From positions 62,001 to 126,000 of the forward strand of contig NZ_QUNI01000004.1 of the NCBI RefSeq assembly GCF_003385115.1: DNA of 64,000 nt, written 5' to 3'. Shown here one piece after another: positions 8,973 through 19,600 of the stretch. The notes under the pieces were generated by a model that did not search any database, was not told the DNA's origin, and worked only from the letters and a program-made list of their open reading frames with translations. The stretch is from Flavobacterium aquicola. Lineage in GTDB: Bacteria > Bacteroidota > Bacteroidia > Flavobacteriales > Flavobacteriaceae. Made by a program: the position numbers and the translations under genes. Positions within the stretch are counted from its first letter, which is position 1. Each line of letters starts with the position of its first letter.

Positions 8973-10046
8973 TTAATCTGCCCGCATAAATATTGTAACG
9001 GCTTTCTTTTTGCCACGTAAAAATATAGTATCAGCTATTTTGAAGTTTTTCATTGACTTTACAGGTAGCTGCTCATAAAATGAACTTGTAATTAAAAAAT
9101 CTGTATTGAAACTGCTGCATAAATCCCTAACTCTTGCCGCTGTGCTTAATACTATTCCGTGATAAGCAATCTCTGTTTTAATTCTTCCTACTTCTGCAAC
9201 CGTAACCAGCCCTTCATTTACAGAAGCTTTAAACTTAGGAACTATACCATACTTACACTGGTAAAAACCCTTTTTATTATCAATTTTAGTACAAAAATCT
9301 TCATAAATTGCAATGCACTTTGCCCTATCAAATCCCTGCGAAATTTTCCATGTTAAAACTGCCTCATCACCTACATACTGATAAACTTCTGCATTGTACT
9401 TAGGGAGTAAATCCGATAAATCGCTAAAACATTCCTGAAGTAAAAGGCTGTAAGTGTAATGCCCTGCTTCTTCTGCTGCAGCTGTTGAAGAATACATATC
9501 TAAAAACATAAATATCCTGTATTCGACAACAGGAACCAAGTAGTGCCCCGTAAGAATGCTTCCAAAATATTTCTCACCCATCCTACGTCTAAAAACCAGA
9601 AAAAGAGTAATTAAAACATGAACAGTAAGACAGTAAAACATAAAGCAGAAAATCCATAAATTTTCAATCTGAAGCACAAAAATATTATGATTAATTAGAA
9701 AATTAGTATTATTTAACTGGATAACGATAAAAAGACCAACAAAGCATGTAATGAAAAACAAAAGACTGCGCAGTACAGCCGTGAAAAGAATTCCATAGCT
9801 CCTGAACAAATATGGATAAACAAATTCCTGCAGAAGAAAAAGTATAGTACCTATAAAAAAACCTATAAACAAAACTCCAAATAATTGTAATCTTAAAAAA
9901 TCCAGCAGAGTAACTCCATGTACTCTAAAATAAAAATAACCCGCCATGCTGTAGGCCGTAAGAGCGAAGAAAAAAACAGCTATTACCCACAGCAGAATAA
10001 TTTGTAAATATTCGCGGAACTTCAAAAAAAATAAAGAGTATCTCAT
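8973..10046 (-). CDS. Membrane-anchored class III adenylate/guanylate cyclase with altered catalytic motif
   Basis: The 357-residue protein has four membrane helices (roughly residues 14-38, 52-75, 84-110 and 128-152). A class III cyclase homology domain follows. Both metal-binding aspartates are present (D183 in MFLDMYSS and D227 in YVGDEAV), as is a candidate substrate lysine (K290). The later consensus GDVxNTAAR reads HGIVLSTAARV at 296-306. The purine-binding Asp is therefore Ile, and the transition-state Asn is Ser, though the Arg is kept. Activity or nucleotide preference may be changed. The LytTR/LytS pair encoded just upstream on the same strand is a plausible partner. Confidence 0.82.
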   Translation of the reverse strand: MRYSLFFLKFREYLQIILLWVIAVFFFALTAYSMAGYFYFRVHGVTLLDFLRLQLFGVLFIGFFIGTILFLLQEFVYPYLFRSYGILFTAVLRSLLFFITCFVGLFIVIQLNNTNFLINHNIFVLQIENLWIFCFMFYCLTVHVLITLFLVFRRRMGEKYFGSILTGHYLVPVVEYRIFMFLDMYSSTAAAEEAGHYTYSLLLQECFSDLSDLLPKYNAEVYQYVGDEAVLTWKISQGFDRAKCIAIYEDFCTKIDNKKGFYQCKYGIVPKFKASVNEGLVTVAEVGRIKTEIAYHGIVLSTAARVRDLCSSFNTDFLITSSFYEQLPVKSMKNFKIADTIFLRGKKKAVTIFMRAD

Positions 10047-10212
10047 TTTAGAAATTTTGATGCAGAGTAATACTTTGAGGTAACCTTAGCGCTCTAAAAG
10101 TATAGCTGTAGCAAAATTAACACAACAAAATGCTCAGATCGTAAAAGTATTCCCCAAACGTCTATAATTATAACCCAACCGGAAATTATGACAGCTGGAA
10201 TGCAGACATTTT

Positions 10213-10968
10213 TCAATGGTCCATCCATTGTTTAAACAATGGTGCTTTTTCCCTGCTTATTATCACATCACGTTCAGGAGCCAATTTAAGCTGTATTTTA
10301 AGTTTTGAATTGAAGTAGTTGGTAATAGATTTAATACTTTCTGCACGAATTAAAAACTGCCTGTTTACACGAAAAAAAAGGACAGGATCAAGTTCCTGCT
10401 CCAGCTCCTCCATTGACTGGCTAATTTGAACTGTATTACCATTTAAAAGGAATAGATTACTATTTTTAAATTCAGAAAATATAAAATCAACATCATTTAC
10501 ATCGATACTTTTGTAACCATCTTTGTATGTTACCAAAAAGCGTGATCTAAAAGAGCGGCTATTTATTAAATCTTTAAGAATCCCCGGCAGATCTGAAACA
10601 TTATTTGCTGCTTTTGAAAATGACTTAAACTTTTGTAAAGCAAATTCCAGTTCATTTTTCTCAATAGGCTTCATTAAGTAATCAATACTATTTACTTTAA
10701 ATGCTCTTATGGCATATTCATCATAAGCGGTTGTAAATATAATCGGAGATATAATATCAACTTCATTAAAAATAGAAAAACTTAGTCCATCTGCCAGACG
10801 GATATCCATCATGATTAAATCTGGTGCAGAATTTGAATTCAGCCATTTGACTGAATCTGCGACCGTGTCAATAATCGCGAGAATCTGACATTGGGGTTCT
10901 AACTCTTTCAGCAGCCTTTTTAAACGGCTCGCATTAAGAGCTTCATCTTCTATTATTAAAATCTTCAT
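10213..10968 (-). CDS. LytTR-type DNA-binding response regulator
   Basis: The 251-residue protein has an N-terminal receiver domain. Acidic residues appear in IIEDEALNASRL, the phospho-acceptor Asp in DLIMMDIRLADG, and the conserved TAYDEYA and lysine in SIDYLMKPI. The C-terminal part is a LytTR DNA-binding domain with VTYKDGYKSIDVNDVDFIFS and a VNRQFLIR element. It follows its LytS-type kinase gene by one base, so the two are co-transcribed and form a two-component system. Confidence 0.92.
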   Translation of the reverse strand: MKILIIEDEALNASRLKRLLKELEPQCQILAIIDTVADSVKWLNSNSAPDLIMMDIRLADGLSFSIFNEVDIISPIIFTTAYDEYAIRAFKVNSIDYLMKPIEKNELEFALQKFKSFSKAANNVSDLPGILKDLINSRSFRSRFLVTYKDGYKSIDVNDVDFIFSEFKNSNLFLLNGNTVQISQSMEELEQELDPVLFFRVNRQFLIRAESIKSITNYFNSKLKIQLKLAPERDVIISREKAPLFKQWMDH

Positions 10969-10969
10969 A

Positions 10970-12061
10970 TTACTTTGTTATTAAAGGCAGATGCACAAAA
11001 AAACAATTATCAGATTCTGAATAAACAGGAACTCGGTCATGCAGAATTTTATACCTAAATTCAATATTTTTGTGTCCAATTCCTGTTGATACCAGACTTT
11101 TTTCGGATGTAGGCTGCAGATTATTACGTACTACAATATCACCCTTCTCGGAATAAATAAAAATTGTTAGAGGCTGCGATACTGTTGCCATATTGTGTTT
11201 CACTGCGTTTTCAACCAATAGCTGTAATGTTAAAGGTGGTAAATGAAGACTTAAAATGCTCACATCAATTTGCAGCTTTAATTTAACTTTTTCACCAAGC
11301 CTTTTATTTAAGAGATAAAAATAAGCATCCAAAAAGTCAAGTTCCTCTTTTACTGTAATAGTATCTTTATTTAGATTCGAAATCATGTAACGGTAAACCT
11401 TAGTAATATTTTCTAAAAATGAAGCTGCCGCTTTGGGATCTTCATGAATCAATTCTGTCAGAGCACTGAAATTATTAAAAACAAAATGCGGATCCAGCTG
11501 TAGTTTCAAAGATTCTAATTTAGACTTTGCAACAGTTTCCTGCAACTCTGATGCCTTAATTTTTAATTCTGCGGCTTCTACAGATGTGATTCTCCATTTA
11601 TTCAGTAAAAAAATAGCGGTATGAAGTAAACTTATAAAAAAAGACAAAATAAAAGCCACAAGATGAGACTGCCAGATCATTAACAGTTCTTTTTCTTCTA
11701 CGGGAACCCACGAGTAGAAATACTGCCACAAATAAGAAAAAAAATAATTTAGGAGAATGTTGCCGATGATTAAACAAACAAACTGTGCAATAGCTCTAAA
11801 AATTGGTTTTTGCCACGAAATCAAGTAGTTTAGTTTTCTTCCTATGTAAAGACCTAACTCGGTCAGTGTGCCACAATATAATAAAATGATAAGAACATCA
11901 AGCGTCCAGTCTAAAACCACTGGAGAATCATCACTTTTCCGATAAGGATTTAAAAAGTAATATGATGAAAGATAAACCACAAAAACCACTGGTATTACGA
12001 CTACTCTGTAGTATTTGTAGAAAAAATTCTTTCCCGTATTATCTTGATTTTCTGAATTCAT
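10970..12061 (-). CDS. LytS/YehU-type sensor histidine kinase
   Basis: The 363-residue protein has four predicted membrane helices in the first 170 residues. A coiled-coil linker (AAELKIKASELQETVAKSKL) leads to the His_kinase block LKLQLDPHFVFNNFSALTEL, whose histidine is the phospho-acceptor. The N-box appears as LTLQLLVENAVKHN and a glycine loop as STGIGHKNIEFR. No periplasmic sensor domain is seen, so the signal may be sensed in the membrane. It pairs with the LytTR regulator one base downstream. Confidence 0.92.
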   Translation of the reverse strand: MNSENQDNTGKNFFYKYYRVVVIPVVFVVYLSSYYFLNPYRKSDDSPVVLDWTLDVLIILLYCGTLTELGLYIGRKLNYLISWQKPIFRAIAQFVCLIIGNILLNYFFSYLWQYFYSWVPVEEKELLMIWQSHLVAFILSFFISLLHTAIFLLNKWRITSVEAAELKIKASELQETVAKSKLESLKLQLDPHFVFNNFSALTELIHEDPKAAASFLENITKVYRYMISNLNKDTITVKEELDFLDAYFYLLNKRLGEKVKLKLQIDVSILSLHLPPLTLQLLVENAVKHNMATVSQPLTIFIYSEKGDIVVRNNLQPTSEKSLVSTGIGHKNIEFRYKILHDRVPVYSESDNCFFVHLPLITK

Positions 12062-12475
12062 TTGTGAATAATTATATTATTAAATGATATAAGTTCGGCA
12101 AAAAAATATTAAAATAAAAAAAACAAACATTGCAATCATTCCTCTTTTTATTTTCAATTAAAGCATGAAATGAATCTGTGAGAAAGATAAGAATTATAAT
12201 CTGCGCTCATGGAATATCATATCTGAAAAAACAAAGAACTTTAAAATTAAGCCTGCTACTGTTAGTAATGCAGGAATTTGAATAAATCCATAAAATAAAC
12301 CTGAAATAGTCATTATTATTAAAGCTAGTAAAAACTCCAATAATATAAATTAGTACCTACCCAATTAACTGCAAAATATAAAATCGTAATTAATAAATGT
12401 CTAAAAAAATAAGTTTATAACAATGAATAGCAATTAAATTAATTATAAAGTCAATATATATGTATAAAAAGATTA
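12062..12475 (-). other. Gene-poor stretch with a small membrane-protein-like open frame
   Basis: On the minus strand, between about 12194 and 12350, an open frame without a Met start reads as two hydrophobic segments (LLEFLLALIIMTISGLFYG, then ALLTVAGLILKFFVFSDMI) and ends HERRL-stop. It may be the tail of a lost membrane-protein gene. The rest is AT-rich with no recognised signal. Confidence 0.3.
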
Positions 12476-14884
12476 TTATTTCGTGACTATTTCTAAAGTC
12501 TGAGGTTTAAGATCAGCAGATTTTACTTTTAACTTAATAATTCCCTTATCACGTGTGCTTTTGATAATAATAATTGCACGACCCTTCCAAGCTTTTCTCT
12601 TATTTAAAACATAAGAATTTGTATCCTGCAAATTTGCATTATCGACCGCAGCAATAGTACCCGGCCCTTCAATTTCAAAACTAAGCTCATTTTCAGCATT
12701 TGGTTCTTTTATTCCGTTCTCATCTGTGATTTCAATAGTAATATACGACAAGTCCTGTCCGTCTGCATTTATTTTATAATGGTCCGCTTTTAGAGAAATT
12801 TTTGAAGCCTTCCCTGATGTTTTCAAAAATGCTGATTCAATTTCTTTTCCATCATTTACTCCCACTGCCTTAATCTCACCATTTGTAAATGGAATTGAAA
12901 AGACAGCTTTAAATTGTTCTTTTTCAGTTGTAAATTGTTCCCCAATTAATGTACCATTTAAATATAAACGCACCGACTGATATCTAGAATACACCTCTAC
13001 CTCTATATTTTTGCCCTCATGTCCTGGCCAGTTCCAACTTTCCCAAGTTGGCCAAACTGACCATAATGTTTCTTTTATTTCGCCAAAATAACCATTAGGT
13101 TCCTTTACCGCCATATATAGCTTTTTATTCTCATTATATAATAAATCGCGATAATGAGAAATAGGTTTTCTCCAGCCGGTTAGATCTATATCGCCACAAT
13201 AAGCACCATGCCAAGGAAAAATATCTCTCTCGTAGTGTTCTCCTTCAGTTTCTCCCTTATAAAAATAACGCCCAATTCCTGATTCCCCCAAGTAATCAAT
13301 TGCTGTCCAGACAAAATCACCAATAATATATTTATTGTCGTGTACAGCTTTCCAATTTGTAAAAGCATCTCTAGGATAAGATTCCGTCTGTAAGATAACA
13401 CGTGAAGGCACACGCTTATGATCCTCCGCTGCATGATGCATCTGATAATTATAACCTCCAATATCATGAACTTCAAATAAAGGATCAAATATTTCCCAAT
13501 CTTTATCCCAGGTCGTCATTGCAGATGTGACAGGACGGCTGGAATCAATTTTACGGATCAAACCTGCAAGCTTCTTTGCCGTCTCGATGGCTTCAGGTTT
13601 CTTGCGCTCTATAATTTCATTTCCAATACTCCAGAAAACAATTGAGGGATGATTTCGGTCACGCAAAACCATTGCTTCAATATCTTTTTGCCACCATTTA
13701 TCAAAATATATCGAATAATCATATTTATTTTTTGCTTCTCTCCAACCATCAAAAGCCTCATCCATAACCAGTAAACCAATTTTGTCGCAGGCATCAAGAA
13801 AAGCTTCAGATGGGGGATTATGAGAGGTGCGCACTGCATTGAAGCCAGCCGCTTTCAAAGCTTCTGCTTTTTTGTATTCCGCCCTGTCATAAGACGCTGC
13901 CCCAAGGGAACCATTGTCGTGATGAACACATCCTCCATTTATTTTAATTTCTTCTCCATTCAATAAAAAACCATTTTCTGCGCTGTATCCAATTGTTCTA
14001 ACTCCAAACGCTACCTCTTGCTTATCAACTTCTTTTTTGTCATTAAAAACAGTAACTTCTGCCTGATAAAGCTCCGGAGATTGTGGTGACCAAAGTTTCG
14101 GATTTTTCAACAAAATTGTTTGCTGCACTTCTTTTTCATTTTGTGCCTTAACCACTATTTTTTGAAAATTACTAGCTATTAGCCTCCCCTTATGAAGTAT
14201 TTTAGTTCTAACACTCAGTGCCTGATCTGATTTTGATTCATTTTTTAAAACCGTTGCGATTTTCACATTGCATTTCTCTGTATCAGCTTCGGGCGTTGTT
14301 ACTGCAATTCCCCACGGATTTATGTGTACTGAATCAGTCGTCAGGAGCCAAACATGTCTGTAAATACCAGATCCAGTGTACCAGCGACAATTTTTTTGCT
14401 GCGAGTTATCCACCCTCACAGCTACAACATTTTTCTGTCCAGGTTTGATATAGGGAGTAATATCATAATAAAAAGTAGAAAATCCATAAGGCCAAACACC
14501 TACAGAAACTCCGTTTATGAAAACCTCAGAGTTCATATAAACCCCTTCGAAATAAAGTGTGAGTTTTTTATTCTGATAAAATGCAGGCAATTCAAAACTT
14601 TTTCTATACCATCCTATACCCGAAGGAAAATAACCTCCATCATTTCCCATCGGATTTTTTAAATCAATATTTCCTTCTACGCTCCAATCATGAGGTAAAT
14701 CCAATTTTCTCCATCCTGAATCATCAAAATTCTCAGCTGAAGCTTTACTATTATCTCCAAGTTCAAAAGTCCAGCCGTAATCGAATTTTTGTTTTAACTG
14801 GCTGCTTTTTTGATTTTGCGAATATGAGGTTAAACAAACTAGAATGTTGCAATAAGTGTAGATAAAAATTAAAAATTTATTCAT
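12476..14884 (-). CDS. Secreted glycoside hydrolase family 2 (beta-galactosidase type)
   Basis: The 802-residue protein has an N-terminal signal sequence (LIFIYTYCNILVCLTSYSQ) and the GH2 order. This is a sugar-binding jelly roll (GNDGGYFPSGIGWYRKSFEL), an immunoglobulin-like domain, then a TIM barrel with NAVRTSHNPPSEAFLDACD. The acid/base Glu is near residue 423 in WSIGNEI and the likely nucleophile Glu near residue 501 in QTESYP. C-terminal beta-sandwich domains follow (DUF4982- and Big-like). The likely role is hydrolysis of beta-galactosides or related plant or algal sugars in the periplasm. It stands alone with no SusCD pair nearby, so the substrate is open. Confidence 0.9.
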   Translation of the reverse strand: MNKFLIFIYTYCNILVCLTSYSQNQKSSQLKQKFDYGWTFELGDNSKASAENFDDSGWRKLDLPHDWSVEGNIDLKNPMGNDGGYFPSGIGWYRKSFELPAFYQNKKLTLYFEGVYMNSEVFINGVSVGVWPYGFSTFYYDITPYIKPGQKNVVAVRVDNSQQKNCRWYTGSGIYRHVWLLTTDSVHINPWGIAVTTPEADTEKCNVKIATVLKNESKSDQALSVRTKILHKGRLIASNFQKIVVKAQNEKEVQQTILLKNPKLWSPQSPELYQAEVTVFNDKKEVDKQEVAFGVRTIGYSAENGFLLNGEEIKINGGCVHHDNGSLGAASYDRAEYKKAEALKAAGFNAVRTSHNPPSEAFLDACDKIGLLVMDEAFDGWREAKNKYDYSIYFDKWWQKDIEAMVLRDRNHPSIVFWSIGNEIIERKKPEAIETAKKLAGLIRKIDSSRPVTSAMTTWDKDWEIFDPLFEVHDIGGYNYQMHHAAEDHKRVPSRVILQTESYPRDAFTNWKAVHDNKYIIGDFVWTAIDYLGESGIGRYFYKGETEGEHYERDIFPWHGAYCGDIDLTGWRKPISHYRDLLYNENKKLYMAVKEPNGYFGEIKETLWSVWPTWESWNWPGHEGKNIEVEVYSRYQSVRLYLNGTLIGEQFTTEKEQFKAVFSIPFTNGEIKAVGVNDGKEIESAFLKTSGKASKISLKADHYKINADGQDLSYITIEITDENGIKEPNAENELSFEIEGPGTIAAVDNANLQDTNSYVLNKRKAWKGRAIIIIKSTRDKGIIKLKVKSADLKPQTLEIVTK

Positions 14885-15219
14885 TGGAAATACAAATTAT
14901 AGTGATCAGTAAAGATAAGTGTTTTTTATACATTTATAAAATTATTCCCTTCATTTCATTATTGCTGTAATCAAGGGAAATTATATTTGATGAATTTATG
15001 GTTATACTTTTTTAGTATTACTTGGGACTTGTAAATTAGAATCTAGATCTTGTTTACTGCTTATCAGACCAATATTGCTTTAAATTCAGCAGGCTTAAGA
15101 AAAAGATAAAAATGTCATTCAATTTTATATCTAGTCTCCACAGAAGCATTAAGTCTGCTGTAATTAATAAGCTTTAACCCTGATTAAAATTTTCAGATTT
15201 ACAGTTATTTATCCTTCAG
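14885..15219. other. Intergenic, no gene recognised
   Basis: About 335 bases. A possible 7-bp stem (TTCCCTT and AAGGGAA near 14946-14980) with a long loop is the only structure seen. It should contain the GH2 promoter, but no exact TAnnTTTG box was found. Confidence 0.4.
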
Positions 15220-16629
15220 CTATTGTACTCCTCCGCCTAAGGCGCGGTAAAGATCTATAGATGCATTTAGCTTTTCGAGTTTTATATTTACAATATCAAG
15301 ATCATTTTGAAGCGCACTGTTCTGTGCTACAATAACATCCAAATAAGATGCCATACCGCTTTTATATAAAAGTGATGAATCTGATATCGCTTTAACTAAT
15401 GACTCTGCTTTTTGAATCGCTGTTTCTAATCTTTCATCTGAATACTTTACTTTGGCCATTGCATTTGAAACTTCCCCAACAGCAGTCATAAATGACTGTT
15501 TAAATTCAATCGCCGCTTTTTCCTGTTCAATAGAAGCAATCTCATAGGCAGTTCTCAGGGAGCGCCTTTTAAATATTGGCTGAGCTAAATTTACCGCCAA
15601 ACTTTTAGTTAATGAACCAGGAAAATTAAACCAGTTTTCAAATTGAAAAGTATTTGCTCCAATCGATGGATTAATACTGAATGCCGGATACATCTGTGCT
15701 TTTGCCAATCCAGTTTTAGCAGTAGCAGACATAACAGCATATTCTGCAGCTTTGACATCAGGTCTGCGGCTCAATAATATAGCTGGCACCCCAGCTTCTA
15801 ACTCCGTATTGAGTTCTTCCTCGTTTAAACTGCCTGTACGGGTAACGACATCCGGATATTCGCCACACAAAATCTGTAATGCATTTTCCTCAACAACAAT
15901 ATTTGCTTTCGCCTGGGGTACCAATAGTTCTGCTGTCTTTTTTTGAGCTTCCGTCTGGTTTAATGCGAGTGAACTAATTGCGCCAGATTTAAATTGAAGC
16001 TTCATCATTTCCAATGTGTTTGTACTTAACTCAATATTTTTTACTGCTATTTTAAGCTGTTCGTCTAAACCTAAAAGATTAAAATATGACTTCGCCACTT
16101 GGACTATTATTCTAGTTTTAAGAGCAGACAAATTTTCTTTTTGTGCAAAGTAAGAGGCTTTTGCATCTCTTTTCTGCAATGCTGCTTTACCCCAAATATC
16201 CGCTTCCCATGACAACTTAAGAGTAGCATTGTAGTCATCGATATAATCCTTATTTGTAATCTGCGAACTTAATGAACCGTTCAGAGAATTTTTAGACTGA
16301 TAGCTGCGCGCGGCTCCAACATTTAAATCAAGCTCCGGAAGTAAAGCTAATTTTGCCTGTTTGTAACTAAGATCAAGCTGCTCCATATTTTTAACTGCGA
16401 CAAGCACCTCGTTATTTTTAACGAGGGCTTTTTCTATCAATTGAACTAATAATGGATCTTTATAATAAGTCTTCCATGGAAGCAGAACCGTATCGCCAGT
16501 TACAGCAACCTCTTCTCTAAACTTTTCCGGTGTTTTCAAATCTGTTCGAGTGTATTTCTTCCCTACAACACAGGAACTCAGCATTAAAATACTGCTTAAA
16601 GTTATAACTATATGATATTTTATTTTCAT
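15220..16629 (-). CDS. TolC/NodT-type outer-membrane efflux lipoprotein
   Basis: The 469-residue protein has a lipoprotein signal peptide ending LMLSSCVVG. The family's repeated outer-membrane efflux domains follow, with LPWKTYYKDPLLVQLIEKAL, LSWEADIWGKA, LLSRRPDVKAAEYAVMSATA and the ending LNASIDLYRALGGG. It forms the outer-membrane channel of the tripartite pump whose permease ends two bases upstream. A degenerate paralogue lies at 41965-42985. Confidence 0.94.
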   Translation of the reverse strand: MKIKYHIVITLSSILMLSSCVVGKKYTRTDLKTPEKFREEVAVTGDTVLLPWKTYYKDPLLVQLIEKALVKNNEVLVAVKNMEQLDLSYKQAKLALLPELDLNVGAARSYQSKNSLNGSLSSQITNKDYIDDYNATLKLSWEADIWGKAALQKRDAKASYFAQKENLSALKTRIIVQVAKSYFNLLGLDEQLKIAVKNIELSTNTLEMMKLQFKSGAISSLALNQTEAQKKTAELLVPQAKANIVVEENALQILCGEYPDVVTRTGSLNEEELNTELEAGVPAILLSRRPDVKAAEYAVMSATAKTGLAKAQMYPAFSINPSIGANTFQFENWFNFPGSLTKSLAVNLAQPIFKRRSLRTAYEIASIEQEKAAIEFKQSFMTAVGEVSNAMAKVKYSDERLETAIQKAESLVKAISDSSLLYKSGMASYLDVIVAQNSALQNDLDIVNIKLEKLNASIDLYRALGGGVQ

Positions 16630-16631
16630 TA

Positions 16632-19600
16632 CTATTCCTTAATGGTTTGAATTATATTTTTTCTGCCTGATACTTTTTCCTGCAGGTATTGGAATACTAT
16701 GTAAAGCAGCGGAATTACAAACACCCCTAATAATACCCCACTCAACATTCCTATTGCCGCGCTGACACTGATGGATCTGTTTCCAACTGCTGTTCCTCCA
16801 TGTGCAATCATTAATGGAATCATACCTACAATAAACGCAAGAGATGTCATGATAATTGGTCGTAACCTAGACTTTGCTCCTTCAATAGCTGCTTCAGTAA
16901 TTGAAAATCCTGATTTTCTTCGCTGTACAGCAAACTCTACAATAAGAATTGCATTTTTAGCCAAAAGTCCTACAAGCATGATTAATCCAATCTGAACATA
17001 AATATTATTATCCAAGCCCACTAACTTTATTCCAGCAAAAGCACCTAAAACTCCTGTAGGAATCGAAAGCAAAACAGCTAATGGCAATAAGTAACTTTCA
17101 TACTGTGCCGCTAATAAGAAAAATACAAACAGCAGACATAAACCAAAAATGGCTATAGTCTGGTCTCCACCAGCTTTTTCTTCAAGGCTTAATCCTGTCC
17201 ATTCATAACTATAGTCACTCGGAAGCTGGTTTAAAACTGTTTCAAGATTGCCCATTATTTCTCCGTTGCTGTAACCCGGCTTTGCTATTGCAGTGATATT
17301 TACAGAATTGTAAAGGTTATAACGGCTTACAGCTTCTGGCCCATAAACTTTACGAAGCTTTACTATTGCTTTTACAGGAACCATTTCCATTTTGTCATTT
17401 CTAACAAAAATTTCATTAAAAGCATCCTGATCCGTTCTAAAAACTCCATCTGCTTTTACGTTCACTCTGTAAAACTTTCCAAATCTGGAAAAATCTGCTG
17501 ACTGGTCTCCTGCAAAATAAGTCTGAATATTGTTAAGCATCTCACGAACGCTTACACCCATTTGTCTGGCTTTTTCTTCATCCACTTCTAATTCCAGCTG
17601 GGGAAAGTCAGCTCTAAAAGTGGTATATGCGTACTGTACGCCCTCCTGCTGCATTAATTGTCCGATTACTTTATCTGTCATCGCCTTTAGTACTGCTGGA
17701 TCTTTGGCTGTTCTGTCCTGAAGCACTATCTCTGCACCATTTGTTACACCAAATCCATCAACTGGCGGCATACGGAGTGCCATTGCAGATCCTTCCTTGA
17801 TTGTGGAAAGTTTTCCGCTGATTATATTCATAATGGTCTCTATATCTTTTACCTCACCTCTTTCCTTTTGTGGTTTTAATTTAACAAACCCTAATCCATA
17901 AGCCGAACTGGCACTATTATTTAAAATATTAAATCCTGTAATACTTGTGTTTGTCTTAATCGCTTCAACAGTTGCCAGCTGTTGCTCAATCTGTTTCATT
18001 GTCGCATTTGTTCGGTCCATTGCTGTCCCAGGAGGCATTGCTAAACTGTAAAGAAAAAAACCATCATCTTCCATCGGTACAAAACTCTTAGGTGTGGAGT
18101 TCATTAAAAACACAGCAATAGCAGCGATAATTGCTACAAATCCAGCTGCTATCCATCTTCTCGAAATTAAGTAGCGGACTCCTTTTATATATCTATTAGT
18201 AAGATTAGTAAAACTGCTGTTAAAACCCGTGAAGAAACGTTCTTTAAAACTTGGAATACTTTCTTTTTCTCCATGCCCGCTATGATTATTTCTTAATAGT
18301 AAAGCGCAAAGTGCAGGTGTAAGCGTTAAAGCATTTACTGCTGAAATAATAATGGCAATAGCAAGCGTATAAGCAAACTGTTTGTAAAAAATTCCTGATG
18401 ATCCTGTCATGAAACCAATCGGAATAAAAACTGCTGACATCACTAAGGTAATCGAAATTACCGCTCCAGTGATTTCTGACATGGCACTGTGGGTAGCTTC
18501 TTTTGGTGTAAGCCTAGCGTCATCTTCCATTTTACTGTGCACGGCTTCTACAACCACAATTGCATCATCGACGACAATCCCGATTGCGAGCACTAGTGCA
18601 AAAAGAGTTAGAATGTTTATTGTAAAACCTAAGACAAGAAGGAAGAAAAAAGTTCCAACTATGGCTACTGGTACTGCAATGGCAGGAATAATAGTTGATC
18701 TAAAGTCCTGAAGAAATATAAACACTACAATAAAGACAAGTCCGAAAGCTTCTAATAATGTAGATTTTACCTGACCAGTTGCTTCATCTAATTTGTCTTT
18801 GGTGCTCATCACATTGACATACTTAATACCTGGAGGAAATGATTTTGATAATCTTTCCACCTCTTTATTAATTCCAATTTCTATGTCATTTGCATTGGAA
18901 CCAGAAGTCTGCAGAATTGCCATAGTTACAGCATTCTTACCATTAGACTTATTATCGCCGTTGTACGATATCGCACCAAATTCAATTCTTGCAATATCTT
19001 TTAGTCTTAAAAGACTGCCTCCATTCTTTTTAACTATAATATTTTCGTACTGCTCAGGCTTATTTTTCTTCCCTTTATAGCGAATAACATATTCAAGGGC
19101 CGCTTTGGACTCTTCTCCCAATTTACCTGGAGCAGACTCCAAACTCTGATCAGCTATCGCCTGTGTTACATCTGAAGGGATTAATCCTGCATTTGCCATT
19201 TTTCTAGGATCCAGCCAGACACGCATCGAATAATCTTTCTGTCCGAAAATTTGGACTTGTCCAACTCCTGGCACACGTTTTATTTGAGGTACAAGATTTA
19301 TGTTGGCATAATTTTGAAGAAACAGCTCGTCGTACTTTTTATTATCATCCGTATAAAGATTAAAAATAACAATCATACTGTTTTGCTGTTTCGAAGTCGT
19401 AAGCCCCATTCTAATTACTTCTTGAGGAAGCTTTGGAGTTGCCTGCTGTACTCTGTTCTGAACATTTACAGCAGCCTGATCTGGATCTACGCCCTGTTTG
19501 AAAATTACACTTATTGAAAAAGTACCGTCATTACTTGCAGTAGATTTAATATACTGCATATTCTCTACTCCATTAATTTGTTCTTCTAACGGAGTAACCA

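Noticed and set aside
13186..13839. Minus-strand frames of 76-100 codons inside the GH2 gene
   Set aside because: They lie in another frame of a well-supported glycosidase and show no protein-like pattern.
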